The notes: generated by a model from the sequence alone, not told the origin. A DNA stretch of 64,000 bases from Bartonella sp. CM31XJBT (GCF_028618555.1 NZ_JAQITD010000006.1:1-64000); one strand, 5' to 3'. Shown: positions 11,425-22,261, counted from the stretch's first letter. Numbers and translations: made by a program.

Positions 11425-11453
11425 TTTCTAATTCCATTGATACCATTCGTCAA
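11425..11453 (-). promoter_or_regulatory. candidate sigma-70 promoter for the ilvI leader
   Basis: On the minus strand TTGACG (11453-11448) is followed after 17 bases by TAGAAA (11430-11425), a near-consensus -35 with a weaker -10. Transcription would start near 11418, about 37 bases before the Val-rich mini-ORF. Confidence 0.4.
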
Positions 11454-11540
11454 TAAAAAATTATATTTTCTAAAAAATTTCTTTTTTACGAATTATCTTT
11501 TATCTTTCGAAAATTTCTTTGCAAGGCTCCAGCTCTTTTA

Positions 11541-12413
11541 TCAAAAAGTAAGCATCCATTCTTCATCAAATTGATTACGAAACCATGTCATTTGTCTTTT
11601 TGCATATCTCCTCGTTTGTATTTTCACCGCTTCAAGAGCACTCTCAAAGCTTCTATATCCATCCAAATAAGCCATAAACTCAGGTATACCAATAGCCTTC
11701 ATTGCTGGTAATGAAGGGGAAAGTTTAAGTTTTTTCATAGCCACCACTTCTTCTAAAGCTCCTCTTTCAATCATAGAATCCAAGCGTTTATGAATACGTT
11801 CATAAAGCAGAGGACGTGGTGGCATGAGAAGAATTTTTTCGGTCAAATTTGGCGCAATGAGAGGTGTTGTTTTTTGTTTCTGCCACCAACTGAGCGTCTT
11901 ACCGGTTGCATCATAAACTTCCAAAGCACGGACAATACGCTGTCTATCATGCGAAGAAATTTTTTCAGCAACAACAGCATCAATCTGCAACAACTGGCGA
12001 TAAAGACTTTCAGGTCCCTCTTTATCAAGCAGCAAACGCCACTTCTGCCGCACAACATCTGGAACATGAGGGACTTCCGAAATCCCCTCTAAAAGAGCAC
12101 GAAAATAAAGTCCTGTTCCACCAACAAAAATAACTGATCTTAAAGAAAAAGTAGCCAATAGCTCCTCGACATCACACAACCATTGCCCTACTGAATAGTT
12201 CAAAGTAGGACTCACATGACCATAAAGATAATGGGGAACAATCGCGGTATCAGCCTCCCCCGGCCGTGCCGTTAAAATATTTAAAACATCATAAACCTGC
12301 ATTGAATCAGTATTAATAATGAGAGCATTCTTTTCTTGAGCCATTTGCAAGGCAAGTTCTGACTTCCCACTTGCCGTTGGCCCTGCTATCAATGTAATTG
12401 TTCTTTGTGCCAT
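11541..12413 (-). CDS. miaA: tRNA dimethylallyltransferase
   Basis: Transfers the dimethylallyl group to N6 of A37 in tRNAs that read UNN codons. P-loop GPTASGKS is near the N-terminus, followed by NTDSMQVYDVL (catalytic Asp region), GGTGLYFRALLEG, and the C-terminal KAIGIPEFMAYLDG and QTRRYAKRQMTWFRNQ signature. About 290 residues, normal length. The open frame starts at a TTG at 12422, but the ATG at 12413 gives the expected family N-terminus. It is separated by about 270 bases from ilvI on the same strand, with terminator hairpins between them. Confidence 0.95.
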   Translation of the reverse strand: MAQRTITLIAGPTASGKSELALQMAQEKNALIINTDSMQVYDVLNILTARPGEADTAIVPHYLYGHVSPTLNYSVGQWLCDVEELLATFSLRSVIFVGGTGLYFRALLEGISEVPHVPDVVRQKWRLLLDKEGPESLYRQLLQIDAVVAEKISSHDRQRIVRALEVYDATGKTLSWWQKQKTTPLIAPNLTEKILLMPPRPLLYERIHKRLDSMIERGALEEVVAMKKLKLSPSLPAMKAIGIPEFMAYLDGYRSFESALEAVKIQTRRYAKRQMTWFRNQFDEEWMLTF

Positions 12414-12422
12414 GAATAGCAA

Positions 12423-13270
12423 TTTCTCCCAATCAATAACTTATTGCAACATACAGACACCCCCAAAGCCACTATCTTCTCTCCATTATCATAGAGTAAA
12501 TACTTCAAACAAAAATACGAACACAAATTCTCTTCAATACAAAGAAAATCCTATGAAACTTATAAAAAAGAAAAAATAGACTTAAGAACAACACCAAAGG
12601 AATTTCCAAGCATTTTTTGCTATCATAATTCAATAACAAACCACAGCTATAATAATTTTGTCCGTTTAGGCCATTAAAAACATACTCTTTGTCATCATTT
12701 ATGAAAATAATACTGAGCTTAACCTATACAATCAAACAGCTTTATTTTTTCCTATAAAAACAGCATGCTACTCTGATTTATAATAGGAGATTCAGAAATT
12801 GTCTTCTTCACGCTCTTTCTTTATAACTATTTTTTCATCCATCACCAAGAAAGGTGTAAATATATATATAACTAATTTAGTCTAATATGATTTTTCTCTG
12901 AGAGAGCTTTTTTCAAACTGAAGTGAAAAAACGTTCTCTATAGCACACAAAATACAATCACAAAGTGCTAAAATTCTCACTAGATACAACATTATTTATA
13001 ATAATAATTGACTTAAATACAAAACATAGATCTCTTATGCACTATTTTAAAGCCTAAGCTGTTGCAAGGTTGGAAATCTAGCAAATCTATGATGGTACCA
13101 ACTTGTACTTTTATTTAACGCAAAAATAGAGCTGCCCAATGAATTTTATATTGCACACCCCATGCTCTCTATCGTGAAATGAATTTGAGAAATATTGGAC
13201 ATCACATGCCTAGCTTGCAAAATATCCCATATACTAAGGCTGATAAAAAACAAAAAATAATTTTTAAGGA
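12423..13270. other. non-coding gap between degP and miaA
   Basis: About 850 AT-rich bases without a credible frame. Positions 13090-13160 look like a reverse-oriented copy of the dispersed repeat. Confidence 0.55.
13090..13160 (-). repeat. degenerate dispersed intergenic repeat, copy B
   Basis: The + strand block CTTGTACTTTTATTTAACGC followed by a GCCCAATG segment aligns by eye with the reverse complement of the copy near 20.48 kb (CTTGCACTTTTATTAAGTG, then GATGCCCATG). Boundaries are approximate. Confidence 0.4.
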
Positions 13271-14794
13271 TCAATCCATTAGGAGCGTTACGAACCGTAA
13301 CTCTCCATCTGGACGCGCTACAATAAATAGAGCATTTTTGCGTCCAGCTTCACGTAATTTATGAATACGTTTTTTAGCCTCATCAATTGTTGTGATAGAA
13401 CTCTGATTGATATCAACAATCACTTCACCAACGCGAATACGCTTTTTATCCGCTGCACTATTTTGTGCAACAGATGTCACCACTAGTCCTCGAAGTTTAT
13501 CTGAAATTGAATAACGATGACGCAAATCCTCCGTCAGTTCAGATAACGTCATTCCCATAAATTGCATTGTCACGTTTTTCGACAGATCTTGATTTTTTTT
13601 ATCATCAACTTCTTCTTCTGTATCTTCATTTGGATCTGTTTCAATCAAACGTCCAAGCTTAACTTTTACTGTTTCTTCTTGCCCATTCCGTAAAACAGTA
13701 ACATCCACCACCTTTCCTTCTGAACTTTCTGCAACTAAACGCGGCAAATCACGTGCATGCTTAATTTTGGAATTACCAAAAGAAAGAATAACATCTCCAG
13801 TTTGTAACTGGCTATTATCTACATTATTTTCTTCCGTCTGTTCTATTTTACCAGCCACCAATGCTCCCACAGCATTGTCCAATTTTAAACTTTTTGCAAT
13901 ATCCTCTGTTACCGGCTGAATACGAATAGCCAACCAACCACGTCTTATTTCTCCAAAATCACGCAATTGATTAATAACAGAAAGAGCCATATCCGATGGA
14001 ATAGCAAATCCAATACCGATAGATCCTCCCGAAGGTGAAACAATTGCTGTATTAATGCCAATGACTTCACCATTTCTATCAAATAACGGACCACCAGAAT
14101 TGCCCCGATTAATTGCTGCATCTGTTTGAATAAAATTATCATAGGGACCAGCATTAAGATCACGGTTACGCGCAGAAATAATACCAACCGTCACACTTCC
14201 ACCAAAACCATAAGGATTACCAATAGCCATAACCCAGTCACCAATACGTGCTTTTTCTGAGTCACCAAAACGCACAGCTTTTAATTTTTTACTTCCTGCA
14301 TCGACTTGAAGCAACGCCAAATCAGTTTTGCTATCCTTTCCAAGAAGCTTTGCCTTTAGTTTTGTACCATCCGTAAAATTAACTTCAATATCATCAGCAT
14401 CAACAATAACATGATAATTTGTAACAATAATCCCTTTTTGCGCATCAATCACAAAACCAGACCCTAAAGAACGCACCTTTTGAAATTGACTATCTTTTTG
14501 AGCATCCTTGGGTGTAAAAAAATCACTAAAATATTCCTCCAGCAATGAATCTTTTGGGATAACGGGTACCGAGGTATTTTCATCCTGTTCTGTTCCTTCA
14601 ACAGTCTGTGCCGTGGAAATATTCACAACTGTTTCCAAAAGCTCAGAAGCTAAATCAGGAATAGAAAGCAATGCCTCGCTTGTCTCTGCTCCCCAAGACA
14701 AACCTGACCCTGATAGAAACAAAGTCACACAAAAAACAACTCTTGTGATAAAAAACTTTAAAAACGTATTTTTACTCACGACACTTCTATCCAT
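13271..14794 (-). CDS. degP: Do/DegP-family periplasmic serine endoprotease
   Basis: HtrA-type envelope protease and chaperone of 507 residues. The N-terminal signal peptide has a hydrophobic stretch about residues 10-32 and a likely cut after SWGA. The trypsin-like domain carries the triad: His in IVTNYHVI, Asp in SKTDLALLQV and Ser in RGNSGGPLF. Two PDZ domains follow; the first includes RRGWLAIRIQPV and the second LRGLVVTSVAQNSAA. An acidic linker (DPNEDTEEEVDD) separates them. The gene lies just downstream of hflK-hflC on the same strand (about 150 bases), so it may form an envelope proteolysis block with them, as in many proteobacteria. It could equally be named degQ or mucD. Confidence 0.92.
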   Translation of the reverse strand: MDRSVVSKNTFLKFFITRVVFCVTLFLSGSGLSWGAETSEALLSIPDLASELLETVVNISTAQTVEGTEQDENTSVPVIPKDSLLEEYFSDFFTPKDAQKDSQFQKVRSLGSGFVIDAQKGIIVTNYHVIVDADDIEVNFTDGTKLKAKLLGKDSKTDLALLQVDAGSKKLKAVRFGDSEKARIGDWVMAIGNPYGFGGSVTVGIISARNRDLNAGPYDNFIQTDAAINRGNSGGPLFDRNGEVIGINTAIVSPSGGSIGIGFAIPSDMALSVINQLRDFGEIRRGWLAIRIQPVTEDIAKSLKLDNAVGALVAGKIEQTEENNVDNSQLQTGDVILSFGNSKIKHARDLPRLVAESSEGKVVDVTVLRNGQEETVKVKLGRLIETDPNEDTEEEVDDKKNQDLSKNVTMQFMGMTLSELTEDLRHRYSISDKLRGLVVTSVAQNSAADKKRIRVGEVIVDINQSSITTIDEAKKRIHKLREAGRKNALFIVARPDGELRFVTLLMD

Positions 14795-14945
14795 GACATG
14801 CCTTTAATCAAAGATGCAAAGAGCCCCACTAAATTTATCTACATAAAACCAGCACGGCTCGATACTCTCTACCACTTTTACCATAAAAGAAAATGGTCAC
14901 AGATCATTCTTTTCATGCAAAATCTCGTATCTGCAATCCATTATT

Positions 14946-15884
14946 TTATCTATTCTCTCCCGATTTTGGATCAGTTTTACTAATGCCAGTATTCATTGTT
15001 GGTAAGAATGCTTTATTTGCCTGCGGCGGATTACGAAAATAGAAAAAGAAATCCTCATTTGGAGAAATCACCATCGGTGTTTTCTCTAAATTCTTGTATT
15101 GTTCCATCGCCAACCAAAAATCGTAAAAAGACGGATTAGCCTCCCTCGCATTCAATAAAAGACGAATACTTTCAGCCTGACCTTCACCACGAGTAATTTC
15201 AGCATCACGCTTTGCCGCTGCTACAATTTCTTCATATTCACGATTAGCTTCTGCTACAATACGATCTCGCTCTTGTTGACCACGAGCACGGATATTTTCC
15301 GCAGCAGCTTCACGTTCAGCTGCCATTTGCCGATAGACATCTTCTGAAACAGCATCAGTCAAATCGGTTTTACGAATACGCACATCAACAATGGTAATAC
15401 CCAACGAACCTGCATCTACAGAAAACTGCTTCTGTACTTCAGCCATCATCGCGCCTCGTTCATCCGATAAGGCTGCTTTAAATTCTCGCTTACCATAAAC
15501 AGCGCGCAAAGCGTCAATAAACCGTGGTGCAAGGTTTTCACGTGCCGCAATTTGTGGACGCCCAGAAGCAATGCGCTGTAAAAACAACTTAGGATCTGTA
15601 ATACGGTAAATAAAGAACGCATCCACCTCATAATACGCACCACCACGAACCTGTACAGATTGTGTAGGAACATCGTAACGCAATAACCGATTATCAACAA
15701 TGATCATCTTATCGATAAAGGGCGCCTTGAAATAGATTCCAGGATTAGATTCTACCTGAACAATTTGTCCAAAACGCTTAATTGCTACTTGTTGACGAGG
15801 ATAGACGATAAATACGGACATCCACAAAATCATCAAAACAAACACTATAGCACTAAAAACAAACAAAAAGCGAGATTGCTGCAT
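14946..15884 (-). CDS. hflC: HflC, SPFH/band 7 subunit of the FtsH modulator complex
   Basis: Membrane-anchored periplasmic protein of 312 residues. One N-terminal transmembrane segment (about 8-28) is followed by the band 7 domain (FGQIVQVESNPGIYFKAPFI, DNRLLRYD), then a long charged helical region rich in Ala, Arg and Glu. With HflK it forms a cage around the FtsH protease and limits its action on membrane proteins. Good AGGAG site 7-8 bases before the ATG. It starts two bases after the hflK stop, so the two are surely co-translated. Confidence 0.94.
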   Translation of the reverse strand: MQQSRFLFVFSAIVFVLMILWMSVFIVYPRQQVAIKRFGQIVQVESNPGIYFKAPFIDKMIIVDNRLLRYDVPTQSVQVRGGAYYEVDAFFIYRITDPKLFLQRIASGRPQIAARENLAPRFIDALRAVYGKREFKAALSDERGAMMAEVQKQFSVDAGSLGITIVDVRIRKTDLTDAVSEDVYRQMAAEREAAAENIRARGQQERDRIVAEANREYEEIVAAAKRDAEITRGEGQAESIRLLLNAREANPSFYDFWLAMEQYKNLEKTPMVISPNEDFFFYFRNPPQANKAFLPTMNTGISKTDPKSGENR

Positions 15885-15886
15885 AA

Positions 15887-17026
15887 TTAATCTCCTCCAG
15901 AAATACGAGAATCTAAGAGTAACGCAGGACGCGCTGATGTTGCCTTTACTTTTTCCGATGACTTGCTACGCAACAATTCGTTCAAAGGTAAATAAGGCAC
16001 CGCTGGAGAATTTGCCTGATCAAGAACCAGCTTATTTGGTGAAGAAAGAATCCGCCCCATCGTCTCCATATAGAGACGATAGCGAGCAGCTTCTGGTGAA
16101 ATCGCAGCCTCACGAGCTATCGCCTGAAAACGTTCAGCACGCCCTGTTGCCTCTTCAACCATTTGTGCCTTTTCACCTTTTGCGATTTCCCGTGTGCGTG
16201 AAGCTTCACCATTTGCTAAACCAATTTTCGTAAAACGCACACGATTCCCCTCTTCAATCATTCTTCCACGTTCCTGCTCCGCCTGCTGAACAGAATTAAA
16301 CGCAGCAGCAACCTTTGTCGGAGGAGCAGCTTCACTGATAGACACACGACTTATTTCAACACCCAGTTGATATTTATCTACAGTCAACTGAATAATCTTT
16401 CTGACGTCATTAGCAACTTCTTCTTTCTTGTCACGTAAAACATCATCAACCGGCCGCGAACCAATGACCTCACGCATTGCACTCTCAGCAACTTGGCGAA
16501 CTGTTCCCTCTTGATCATTCACATTGAATAAAAACTGACTAGGGTATGAAATCCGATAGTAAACGGAAAAATTAACATTAACGATATTCTGATCACTTGA
16601 AAGCATTAAGCCATCACTTTGTTGCGCCTGACCAGGCTTCCCACCAATCGCAATTGTTTTTTCCGTTAAAGGTACTTTCATATAGGTCTCAATTGGCCAA
16701 AAATGAAAATGCAACCCATCACCAATAATGCCTTCTTTAGGGATGCCAAAGCGCAACTCTACCGCTTGTTCATTTTGCTGAACAATATAAATTGACTGGT
16801 ATAGCCAAAAAAACACAATAAGCAGAAGGAATAAAACAGAAAAACTGCTTCTCCCGAATTGTTTAAACTGATCCTGCCCTTTGCGCAAAATATCATTAAG
16901 ATTAGGACCATTTTCGCCACCATTACCGCCACCAGAACCAAAGAGATTCTTAGCTGGTGTTTTTTTGTCACCACTGTTTTTATCGCCACTCCACGGGCCA
17001 CCACCATTTTGATTTGTCCAGGGCAT
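15887..17026 (-). CDS. hflK: HflK, SPFH/band 7 subunit of the FtsH modulator complex
   Basis: Partner of HflC, about 379 residues. The cytoplasmic N-terminus is rich in Gly, Asn and Pro (MPWTNQNGGGPWSG), typical of HflK. A transmembrane segment near residues 62-82 is followed by the band 7 domain (VQQNEQAVELRFG, GLHFHFWPIETYMKVPLTE), then the helical ERGRMIEEGNRVR and GEKAQMVEEATGRAERF region. The frame opens at a GTG six bases earlier; the ATG at 17026 has AGAGG 5-6 bases upstream and is preferred. It is first of the hflK-hflC pair; folA ends about 120 bases upstream. Confidence 0.94.
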   Translation of the reverse strand: MPWTNQNGGGPWSGDKNSGDKKTPAKNLFGSGGGNGGENGPNLNDILRKGQDQFKQFGRSSFSVLFLLLIVFFWLYQSIYIVQQNEQAVELRFGIPKEGIIGDGLHFHFWPIETYMKVPLTEKTIAIGGKPGQAQQSDGLMLSSDQNIVNVNFSVYYRISYPSQFLFNVNDQEGTVRQVAESAMREVIGSRPVDDVLRDKKEEVANDVRKIIQLTVDKYQLGVEISRVSISEAAPPTKVAAAFNSVQQAEQERGRMIEEGNRVRFTKIGLANGEASRTREIAKGEKAQMVEEATGRAERFQAIAREAAISPEAARYRLYMETMGRILSSPNKLVLDQANSPAVPYLPLNELLRSKSSEKVKATSARPALLLDSRISGGD

Positions 17027-17145
17027 TATCACCTCTTTAACTGATTACCACTACTCGAACACCAACCATTTGCTTGATCTTATAGGGTGTCTCTTACCTC
17101 ATTACAATACAACTGATAACCCCTTCCACTTCATATTACAAAAAA

Positions 17146-17655
17146 TTATTTCCGCTCATAAACAACAAAACGTGTCGGATGACTATCTTTATCCCCTTTT
17201 GGAATATCTTGTGTTTGCACAATAGTCCACTTTTCTTTATCAAAAACAGGAAAAAAACTATCACCTTCTATAGAAGCTAAAACTTCTGTAAGAAATATTT
17301 TATCAGCCATATGCAACCCTTGTTGAAAAATTGCACCACCACCAATAATAAAAATTTCCTCTACATCATTTTGAGAAGCAACGCTTGTTGCAAGAGAACA
17401 AGCTTGCGATAAAGAGTGAGCAACAACAGCCCCCTCAGCACAAAAGGTACAATCACGCGTAATGACGATATTTGTACGCCCTGATAAAGGTCTCCCGATA
17501 GAATCCCAAGTTTTTCTTCCCATAATAATGGGCTTACGCAACGTCAAAGCTTTAAAGCGTTGCAAATCCGTCGATAAATGCCACGGCATTGCACCTTCAC
17601 GACCGATAACACCATTTTCTGCAACAGCAGCAATTAAACAAATGGAAATCGTCAT
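17146..17655 (-). CDS. folA: dihydrofolate reductase
   Basis: Reduces dihydrofolate to tetrahydrofolate with NADPH, regenerating the cofactor consumed by thymidylate synthase. 169 residues, standard for bacterial DHFR. Seen: the N-terminal [19 protein letters not shown] block with the substrate-binding loop, [15 protein letters not shown] (NADPH site), [14 protein letters not shown] and a C-terminal beta hairpin. It overlaps the thyA stop by four bases (ATGA), so it is translationally coupled to thyA, matching their shared pathway. Confidence 0.96.
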   Translation of the reverse strand: MTISICLIAAVAENGVIGREGAMPWHLSTDLQRFKALTLRKPIIMGRKTWDSIGRPLSGRTNIVITRDCTFCAEGAVVAHSLSQACSLATSVASQNDVEEIFIIGGGAIFQQGLHMADKIFLTEVLASIEGDSFFPVFDKEKWTIVQTQDIPKGDKDSHPTRFVVYERK

Positions 17656-18446
17656 ATTGCTACCGGCGCTTTAATATGAGGTTGTGCTTCATAATTAAGC
17701 AACTCAAAATCCTCAAATTGAAAAGAAAAAAGATCTGTTACCGCTGGATTTATGCGCATACATGGCAAAGCATTTGGTATACGAGACAATTGATATTTTG
17801 CCTGTTCAAAATGATTAGAATAAAGATGAGCATCTCCCAGAGTATGAATAAAATCGCCTACTTTAAGACCGCTTACTTGCGCAATCATCATCGTTAGCAA
17901 TGCGTAGGATGCAATATTGAATGGAATACCTAAGAAAATATCCGCCGAACGCTGATAAAGTTGACAAGATAATTTACCCTCCGCAATGTAAAATTGAAAA
18001 AGACAATGACACGGAGGTAACGCCATTTCCTCTATTAATGCAGGATTCCAAGCTGATACAATCAAGCGACGAGAATCTGGCGTTTCCTTAATCATCGTTA
18101 AAAGATTGTTAATTTGATCAATATGGCGTCCATCAGGAGCAGGCCAAGAACGCCACTGATAACCATAAACAGGACCAAGATTTCCCTTTTCATCAGCCCA
18201 TTCGTCCCAAATCGACACACCATGCTCTTTCAACCAAGCGATATTTGTATCGCCTTTAAGAAACCACAAAAGCTCATAAATAATTGAACGTAAGTGTAGC
18301 TTCTTTGTTGTCAACAACGGAAATCCTGCTTGTAAATCAAAGCGCATCTGATACCCAAAGATAGATCGCGTGCCAACACCCGTTCGATCTGTCCGATCAA
18401 TACCCTGATTTAAAACATGAGATAAAAGAGCAAGATATGACTTCAT
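17652..18446 (-). CDS. thyA: thymidylate synthase
   Basis: Methylates dUMP to dTMP using methylene-tetrahydrofolate. About 264 residues from the ATG at 18446, matching the E. coli-type length and N-terminus ([15 protein letters not shown]). The frame continues upstream to 18509, but that extension is not conserved. Visible: [31 protein letters not shown], the catalytic Cys in [31 protein letters not shown] and HIKAPVAI at the end. It heads the thyA-folA pair. Confidence 0.97.
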   Translation of the reverse strand: MKSYLALLSHVLNQGIDRTDRTGVGTRSIFGYQMRFDLQAGFPLLTTKKLHLRSIIYELLWFLKGDTNIAWLKEHGVSIWDEWADEKGNLGPVYGYQWRSWPAPDGRHIDQINNLLTMIKETPDSRRLIVSAWNPALIEEMALPPCHCLFQFYIAEGKLSCQLYQRSADIFLGIPFNIASYALLTMMIAQVSGLKVGDFIHTLGDAHLYSNHFEQAKYQLSRIPNALPCMRINPAVTDLFSFQFEDFELLNYEAQPHIKAPVAI

Positions 18447-18659
18447 AGGGCTATTATGTCCGATTCTTCTCATTATAGAAAATAAAAACTGTAAAATCCG
18501 TACAAACATAATTCAAATCTTTTTCCAAAAACATCTTACACAAGAAATTATCATGATCTGACTAAATTTTTGATGCAAAAGATAAAATACTATAGACAGC
18601 TTCTAAGAAAATGACATAAATGAACAAAGATGGATAAACATCAAATAAAGGGATCGACT

Positions 18660-19967
18660 ATGGAAAAACAAGAAGCTTTAAAACCACATGATACAAGAAA
18701 ACGTATCTGGGCTATCGTGTCCAGTGCATCAGGTAATCTAGTAGAATGGTATGACTTTTATGTTTATTCCTTTACATCCATTTACTTTGCATCACAATTC
18801 TTTCCCTCAGATGGCAATGACGTTACGCAACTTTTAAAAGCGGCGGGTGTTTTTGCTATTGGTTTTCTTATGCGCCCAATCGGCGGATGGCTTTTTGGCT
18901 TCATTGCCGATCGTTACGGACGCAAACGCTCAATGCTTATCTCTGTTTTTATGATGTGTGGTGGTTCGTTCTTAATTGCCCTACTTCCTACCTATGAAAC
19001 CATTGGAATGGCAGCAGGAATTCTTTTACTTTTACTCAGAATGCTTCAGGGGCTTTCTGTCGGCGGTGAATATGGTACAACAGCAACTTATATGAGCGAA
19101 ATCGCCCTCAAAAATCGCCGCGGATTTTTTAGCTCTTTCCAATATACCACACTGATTGGTGGTCAACTTCTAGCCAGTCTCGTTATATTCATTTTAGCGC
19201 TTTATCTCACCGAAGATCAGCTAAAAGCGTGGGGCTGGCGTATTCCATTTGCCATTGGTGGATGCGGCGCAATTGTTGCGATTTATCTACGCCGCACACT
19301 CCATGAGACAACGACCAAAGAAAGTCGTTCTAGTGCACAAGCTGGTAGTATTAGGGGACTTCTGAGTAACCACCGAAAAGCTTTTTTTCTAGTTATCGGC
19401 TTTACCGCTGGAGGATCGCTCACATTTTACACCTATACGACTTACATGCAGAAATATCTGATCACAACCACCGGCTTTGATAAACATACAGCCACAACTA
19501 TAATGACTGCTGCACTCTTTGTTTTCATGTTACTCCAACCCCTCTTTGGTTCTCTCGCAGATAAAATTGGAACAAGAACTTCTCTCCTTATTTGGAGTGT
19601 CTTATCTATTATCTTTACCATTCCTGGACTTAATATGATTGGTAATACTGATAGTACATGGATTGCTTTATCAGTCATTACTGGAATGCTCTGCATTATG
19701 AGCTTTTATACATCTATCTCTGGCATTGTAAAATCAGAAATGTTTCCCGCTTCAGTACGAGCAATAGGAGTTGGGCTCTCTTATGCTATTGCCAACGCAC
19801 TGTTTGGCGGTTCTGCTGAATATGTCGCGCTTGGATTAAAAGATCTTGGATATGAATCTGTCTTCTATTTTTATATAACCGGCATGATGATTATTGCCTT
19901 CATCGCAATTCTCTTAATGCCAGATGCTCGCAAAAAAGGGTATTTACAAGGAGACGATATTCATTAA
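18660..19967 (+). CDS. kgtP: KgtP-type MFS 2-oxoglutarate/dicarboxylate permease, paralog 1
   Basis: Inner-membrane proton symporter of the metabolite:H+ symporter branch of the MFS, about 435 residues with 12 predicted helices. Hallmarks: [14 protein letters not shown] in helix 1, the loop 2-3 motif [27 protein letters not shown] and [12 protein letters not shown]. Recalled E. coli KgtP matches over the whole length, so 2-oxoglutarate is the likely substrate, by inference. The frame opens at 18630, but the ATG at 18660 has AAAGGGA upstream and the family N-terminus. It is the first of three tandem paralogs, each followed by its own terminator. Confidence 0.85.
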   Translation: MEKQEALKPHDTRKRIWAIVSSASGNLVEWYDFYVYSFTSIYFASQFFPSDGNDVTQLLKAAGVFAIGFLMRPIGGWLFGFIADRYGRKRSMLISVFMMCGGSFLIALLPTYETIGMAAGILLLLLRMLQGLSVGGEYGTTATYMSEIALKNRRGFFSSFQYTTLIGGQLLASLVIFILALYLTEDQLKAWGWRIPFAIGGCGAIVAIYLRRTLHETTTKESRSSAQAGSIRGLLSNHRKAFFLVIGFTAGGSLTFYTYTTYMQKYLITTTGFDKHTATTIMTAALFVFMLLQPLFGSLADKIGTRTSLLIWSVLSIIFTIPGLNMIGNTDSTWIALSVITGMLCIMSFYTSISGIVKSEMFPASVRAIGVGLSYAIANALFGGSAEYVALGLKDLGYESVFYFYITGMMIIAFIAILLMPDARKKGYLQGDDIH

Positions 19968-20009
19968 CCTTTAATGTTAACAAACAAGGGTTTCAACAAA
20001 AAAAGCAAA

Positions 20010-20031
20010 GCCCAGTATTCTGGGCTTTTTT
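20010..20031 (+). terminator. intrinsic terminator of kgtP paralog 1
   Basis: GCCCAG (20010-20015), loop TATT, CTGGGC (20020-20025), then six T. Confidence 0.88.
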
Positions 20032-20926
20032 ATATTCTTTCCAATAGAAGTTTAAAGCTCACAGTTTTTTATCCCTTCAAACACTCTAAAGAAGCAATGT
20101 TCCCTCCTACACACGCCGCTTATAAAAATAAATGGCTTCATATTATTATGTAATAAATACTTCTTTTGCTGAATTTAATTCACGGAAGATAAAAAACGTT
20201 TGATTTATTTTAATATTCCCATTCCCACTCAACGTTGAAGAAAAGTGATTATCTTTCAAGAAATTTTATCAATAATAAAGATTACACTCATGATTTTGTT
20301 TAATACGTTCTTAATAGTACCCCCTCATGCAAAACAAATCCTTTCATGAAAAATAGAAAATACCATTATATTATGAATTCGTACACTTTTTTGAGAAACA
20401 TTTCTCAATGCACCCAACTCCATTTCACAACGGCACCCGTGAATGACATAACGTAAAAGCCCCGTAAAGTATAAACATGGGCATCACTCTCTTTACACTT
20501 AATAAAAGTGCAAGCCGCTATCATTATACTATTGAGGAACTCTTAATATTGTACTCCCCCTTAACACTTAAGATCATTCCTAAAAAGTATTTTAACTGAT
20601 ACACCAACCTCGCATGCAATAGTCAATAACATCATTTTACGAAACAACATCAAGCATATAAACTAAAGAGTATCATATCTTCATAAGCACTCTGCATATG
20701 CAAATAATTCACAATCAAACAAAAAATAATATTTCCTTAAGGATAGTAAAAAGCGCATAATTTACGCAATATAACAACACCATAAGCCCAAAACAGCACT
20801 GATAGCTCTAGAAAAAATCTTTATGTTTCCCTGAAAAATTATCATGGTACAATGGCGTTTTTATAATGCACATCGTAAATAGCTTTAAAAAGAAGAAAAG
20901 TTATAAATCTAAAAGGGGAATACTTC
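20032..20926. other. long gap between kgtP paralogs 1 and 2
   Basis: About 900 AT-rich bases without a credible frame. A copy of the dispersed repeat lies near 20.47-20.55 kb. The last bases hold the ribosome site (AAAAGGGGAA) of paralog 2; promoter motifs were not decided. Confidence 0.55.
20470..20550 (+). repeat. degenerate dispersed intergenic repeat, copy C
   Basis: The block GGGCATCACTCTCTTTAC, then AATAAAAGTGCAAGCCGC and TATCATTATACTATT, is the best-preserved copy in the window. Copies A (same orientation), B and D (reverse) align to it by eye. Confidence 0.45.
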
Positions 20927-22237
20927 ATGAATAATCAAACAACTTTAGACCCACATGATACAAGGAAACGTATTTTTGCTATCATGTCCAGCGCATCAGG
21001 AAATCTGGTAGAATGGTACGACTTCTATGCTTACTCCTTTGCATCGGTTTATTTTGCCTCACAATTTTTTCCTGAAGATGAAGATATCGTTACACAACTG
21101 TTAAAAACAGCAGGAATCTTTTTTATTGGCTTTCTTATGCGTCCAATTGGAGCATGGCTCTTTGGATTCATTGCGGATCGTTATGGACGTAAACGCTCAA
21201 TGCTTATTTCTGTTTTTATGATGTGTGGTGGCTCTTTTCTCATTGCCATACTTCCTACTTATAAAACCTTGGGAATAACAGCAGCATTCCTTCTCCTTTT
21301 TGTCCGTATGTTTCAAGGACTTTCCGTTGGAGGTGAATATGGTACAGCAGCAACTTATATGAGCGAAGTTGCACCCAAAAATCGTCGCGGGCTCTTTGCT
21401 TCTTTTCAATATGCAACAACGATCTCAGGTCAACTTCTCGCAAGTTTTATAATATTTATTTTAGCCCTTTACCTTACTGAAGATCAGTTAAAAGCGTGGG
21501 GATGGCGTATTCCTTTTGTGATTGGTGGCTTTGGAGCAATCGTTGCAATTTATCTGCGTAGTTTGCTCCATGAAACAACAACCCACAAAAGCCGCTCTGA
21601 AAAACATGCTGGTAGTCTTCGAGAACTTTTTCGCAATCATAAAAAAGCTTTCTTTTTGGTTGTTGGCTTTACAGCTGGTGGATCACTCACATTTTATACA
21701 TACACTACTTATATGCAAAAATATCTGATCACAACCACCGGCTTTGATAAACAAACTGCAACAACGATAATGACTGCCGCCCTCTTTATTTTTGTGCTAC
21801 TCCAACCCCTTTTTGGTTCCCTAGCCGATAAAATTGGAGCAAGAGCTTCACTCATTAGTTGGGGGCTATTATCCATTATCTGCACTATCCCTGTACTTAA
21901 AATGATCGGTAATGCCCATAATCCATGGACAGCACTCTTAATCATTATTGGAATACTCTGTGTTATGAGTTTTTATACGTCCATTGCTGGTATCATAAAA
22001 GCAGAATTGTTCCCTGCTTCAATCCGAGCAATTGGTGTTGGATTTGCTTTTGCCATTGGCAACGCACTCTTTGGCGGTTCTGCCGAATATGTAGCGCTTG
22101 GATTAAAAAATATGGGATACGAATCTGTTTTCTTTTTTTACATAGTTGGTATGATGGTCATTGCACTCATCTCTATTCTTCTTATGCCCGATATAGATAA
22201 AGGAGGATATCTCGATAAAGACGATAGACTTCATTAA
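20927..22237 (+). CDS. kgtP: KgtP-type MFS 2-oxoglutarate/dicarboxylate permease, paralog 2
   Basis: Second tandem copy, 436 residues, colinear with paralog 1 and nearly identical in the motif blocks ([61 protein letters not shown]). Differences cluster in the helix 9-11 region (KIGARASLISWG in place of [12 protein letters not shown]) and the C-terminus. ATG start with AAAAGGGGAA at good spacing. It keeps an intact frame, own upstream region and own terminator, so it is probably expressed independently. Substrate differences among the three cannot be told. Confidence 0.85.
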   Translation: MNNQTTLDPHDTRKRIFAIMSSASGNLVEWYDFYAYSFASVYFASQFFPEDEDIVTQLLKTAGIFFIGFLMRPIGAWLFGFIADRYGRKRSMLISVFMMCGGSFLIAILPTYKTLGITAAFLLLFVRMFQGLSVGGEYGTAATYMSEVAPKNRRGLFASFQYATTISGQLLASFIIFILALYLTEDQLKAWGWRIPFVIGGFGAIVAIYLRSLLHETTTHKSRSEKHAGSLRELFRNHKKAFFLVVGFTAGGSLTFYTYTTYMQKYLITTTGFDKQTATTIMTAALFIFVLLQPLFGSLADKIGARASLISWGLLSIICTIPVLKMIGNAHNPWTALLIIIGILCVMSFYTSIAGIIKAELFPASIRAIGVGFAFAIGNALFGGSAEYVALGLKNMGYESVFFFYIVGMMVIALISILLMPDIDKGGYLDKDDRLH

Positions 22238-22261
22238 ACTTATTTTCTGGATAAAAAAAAA

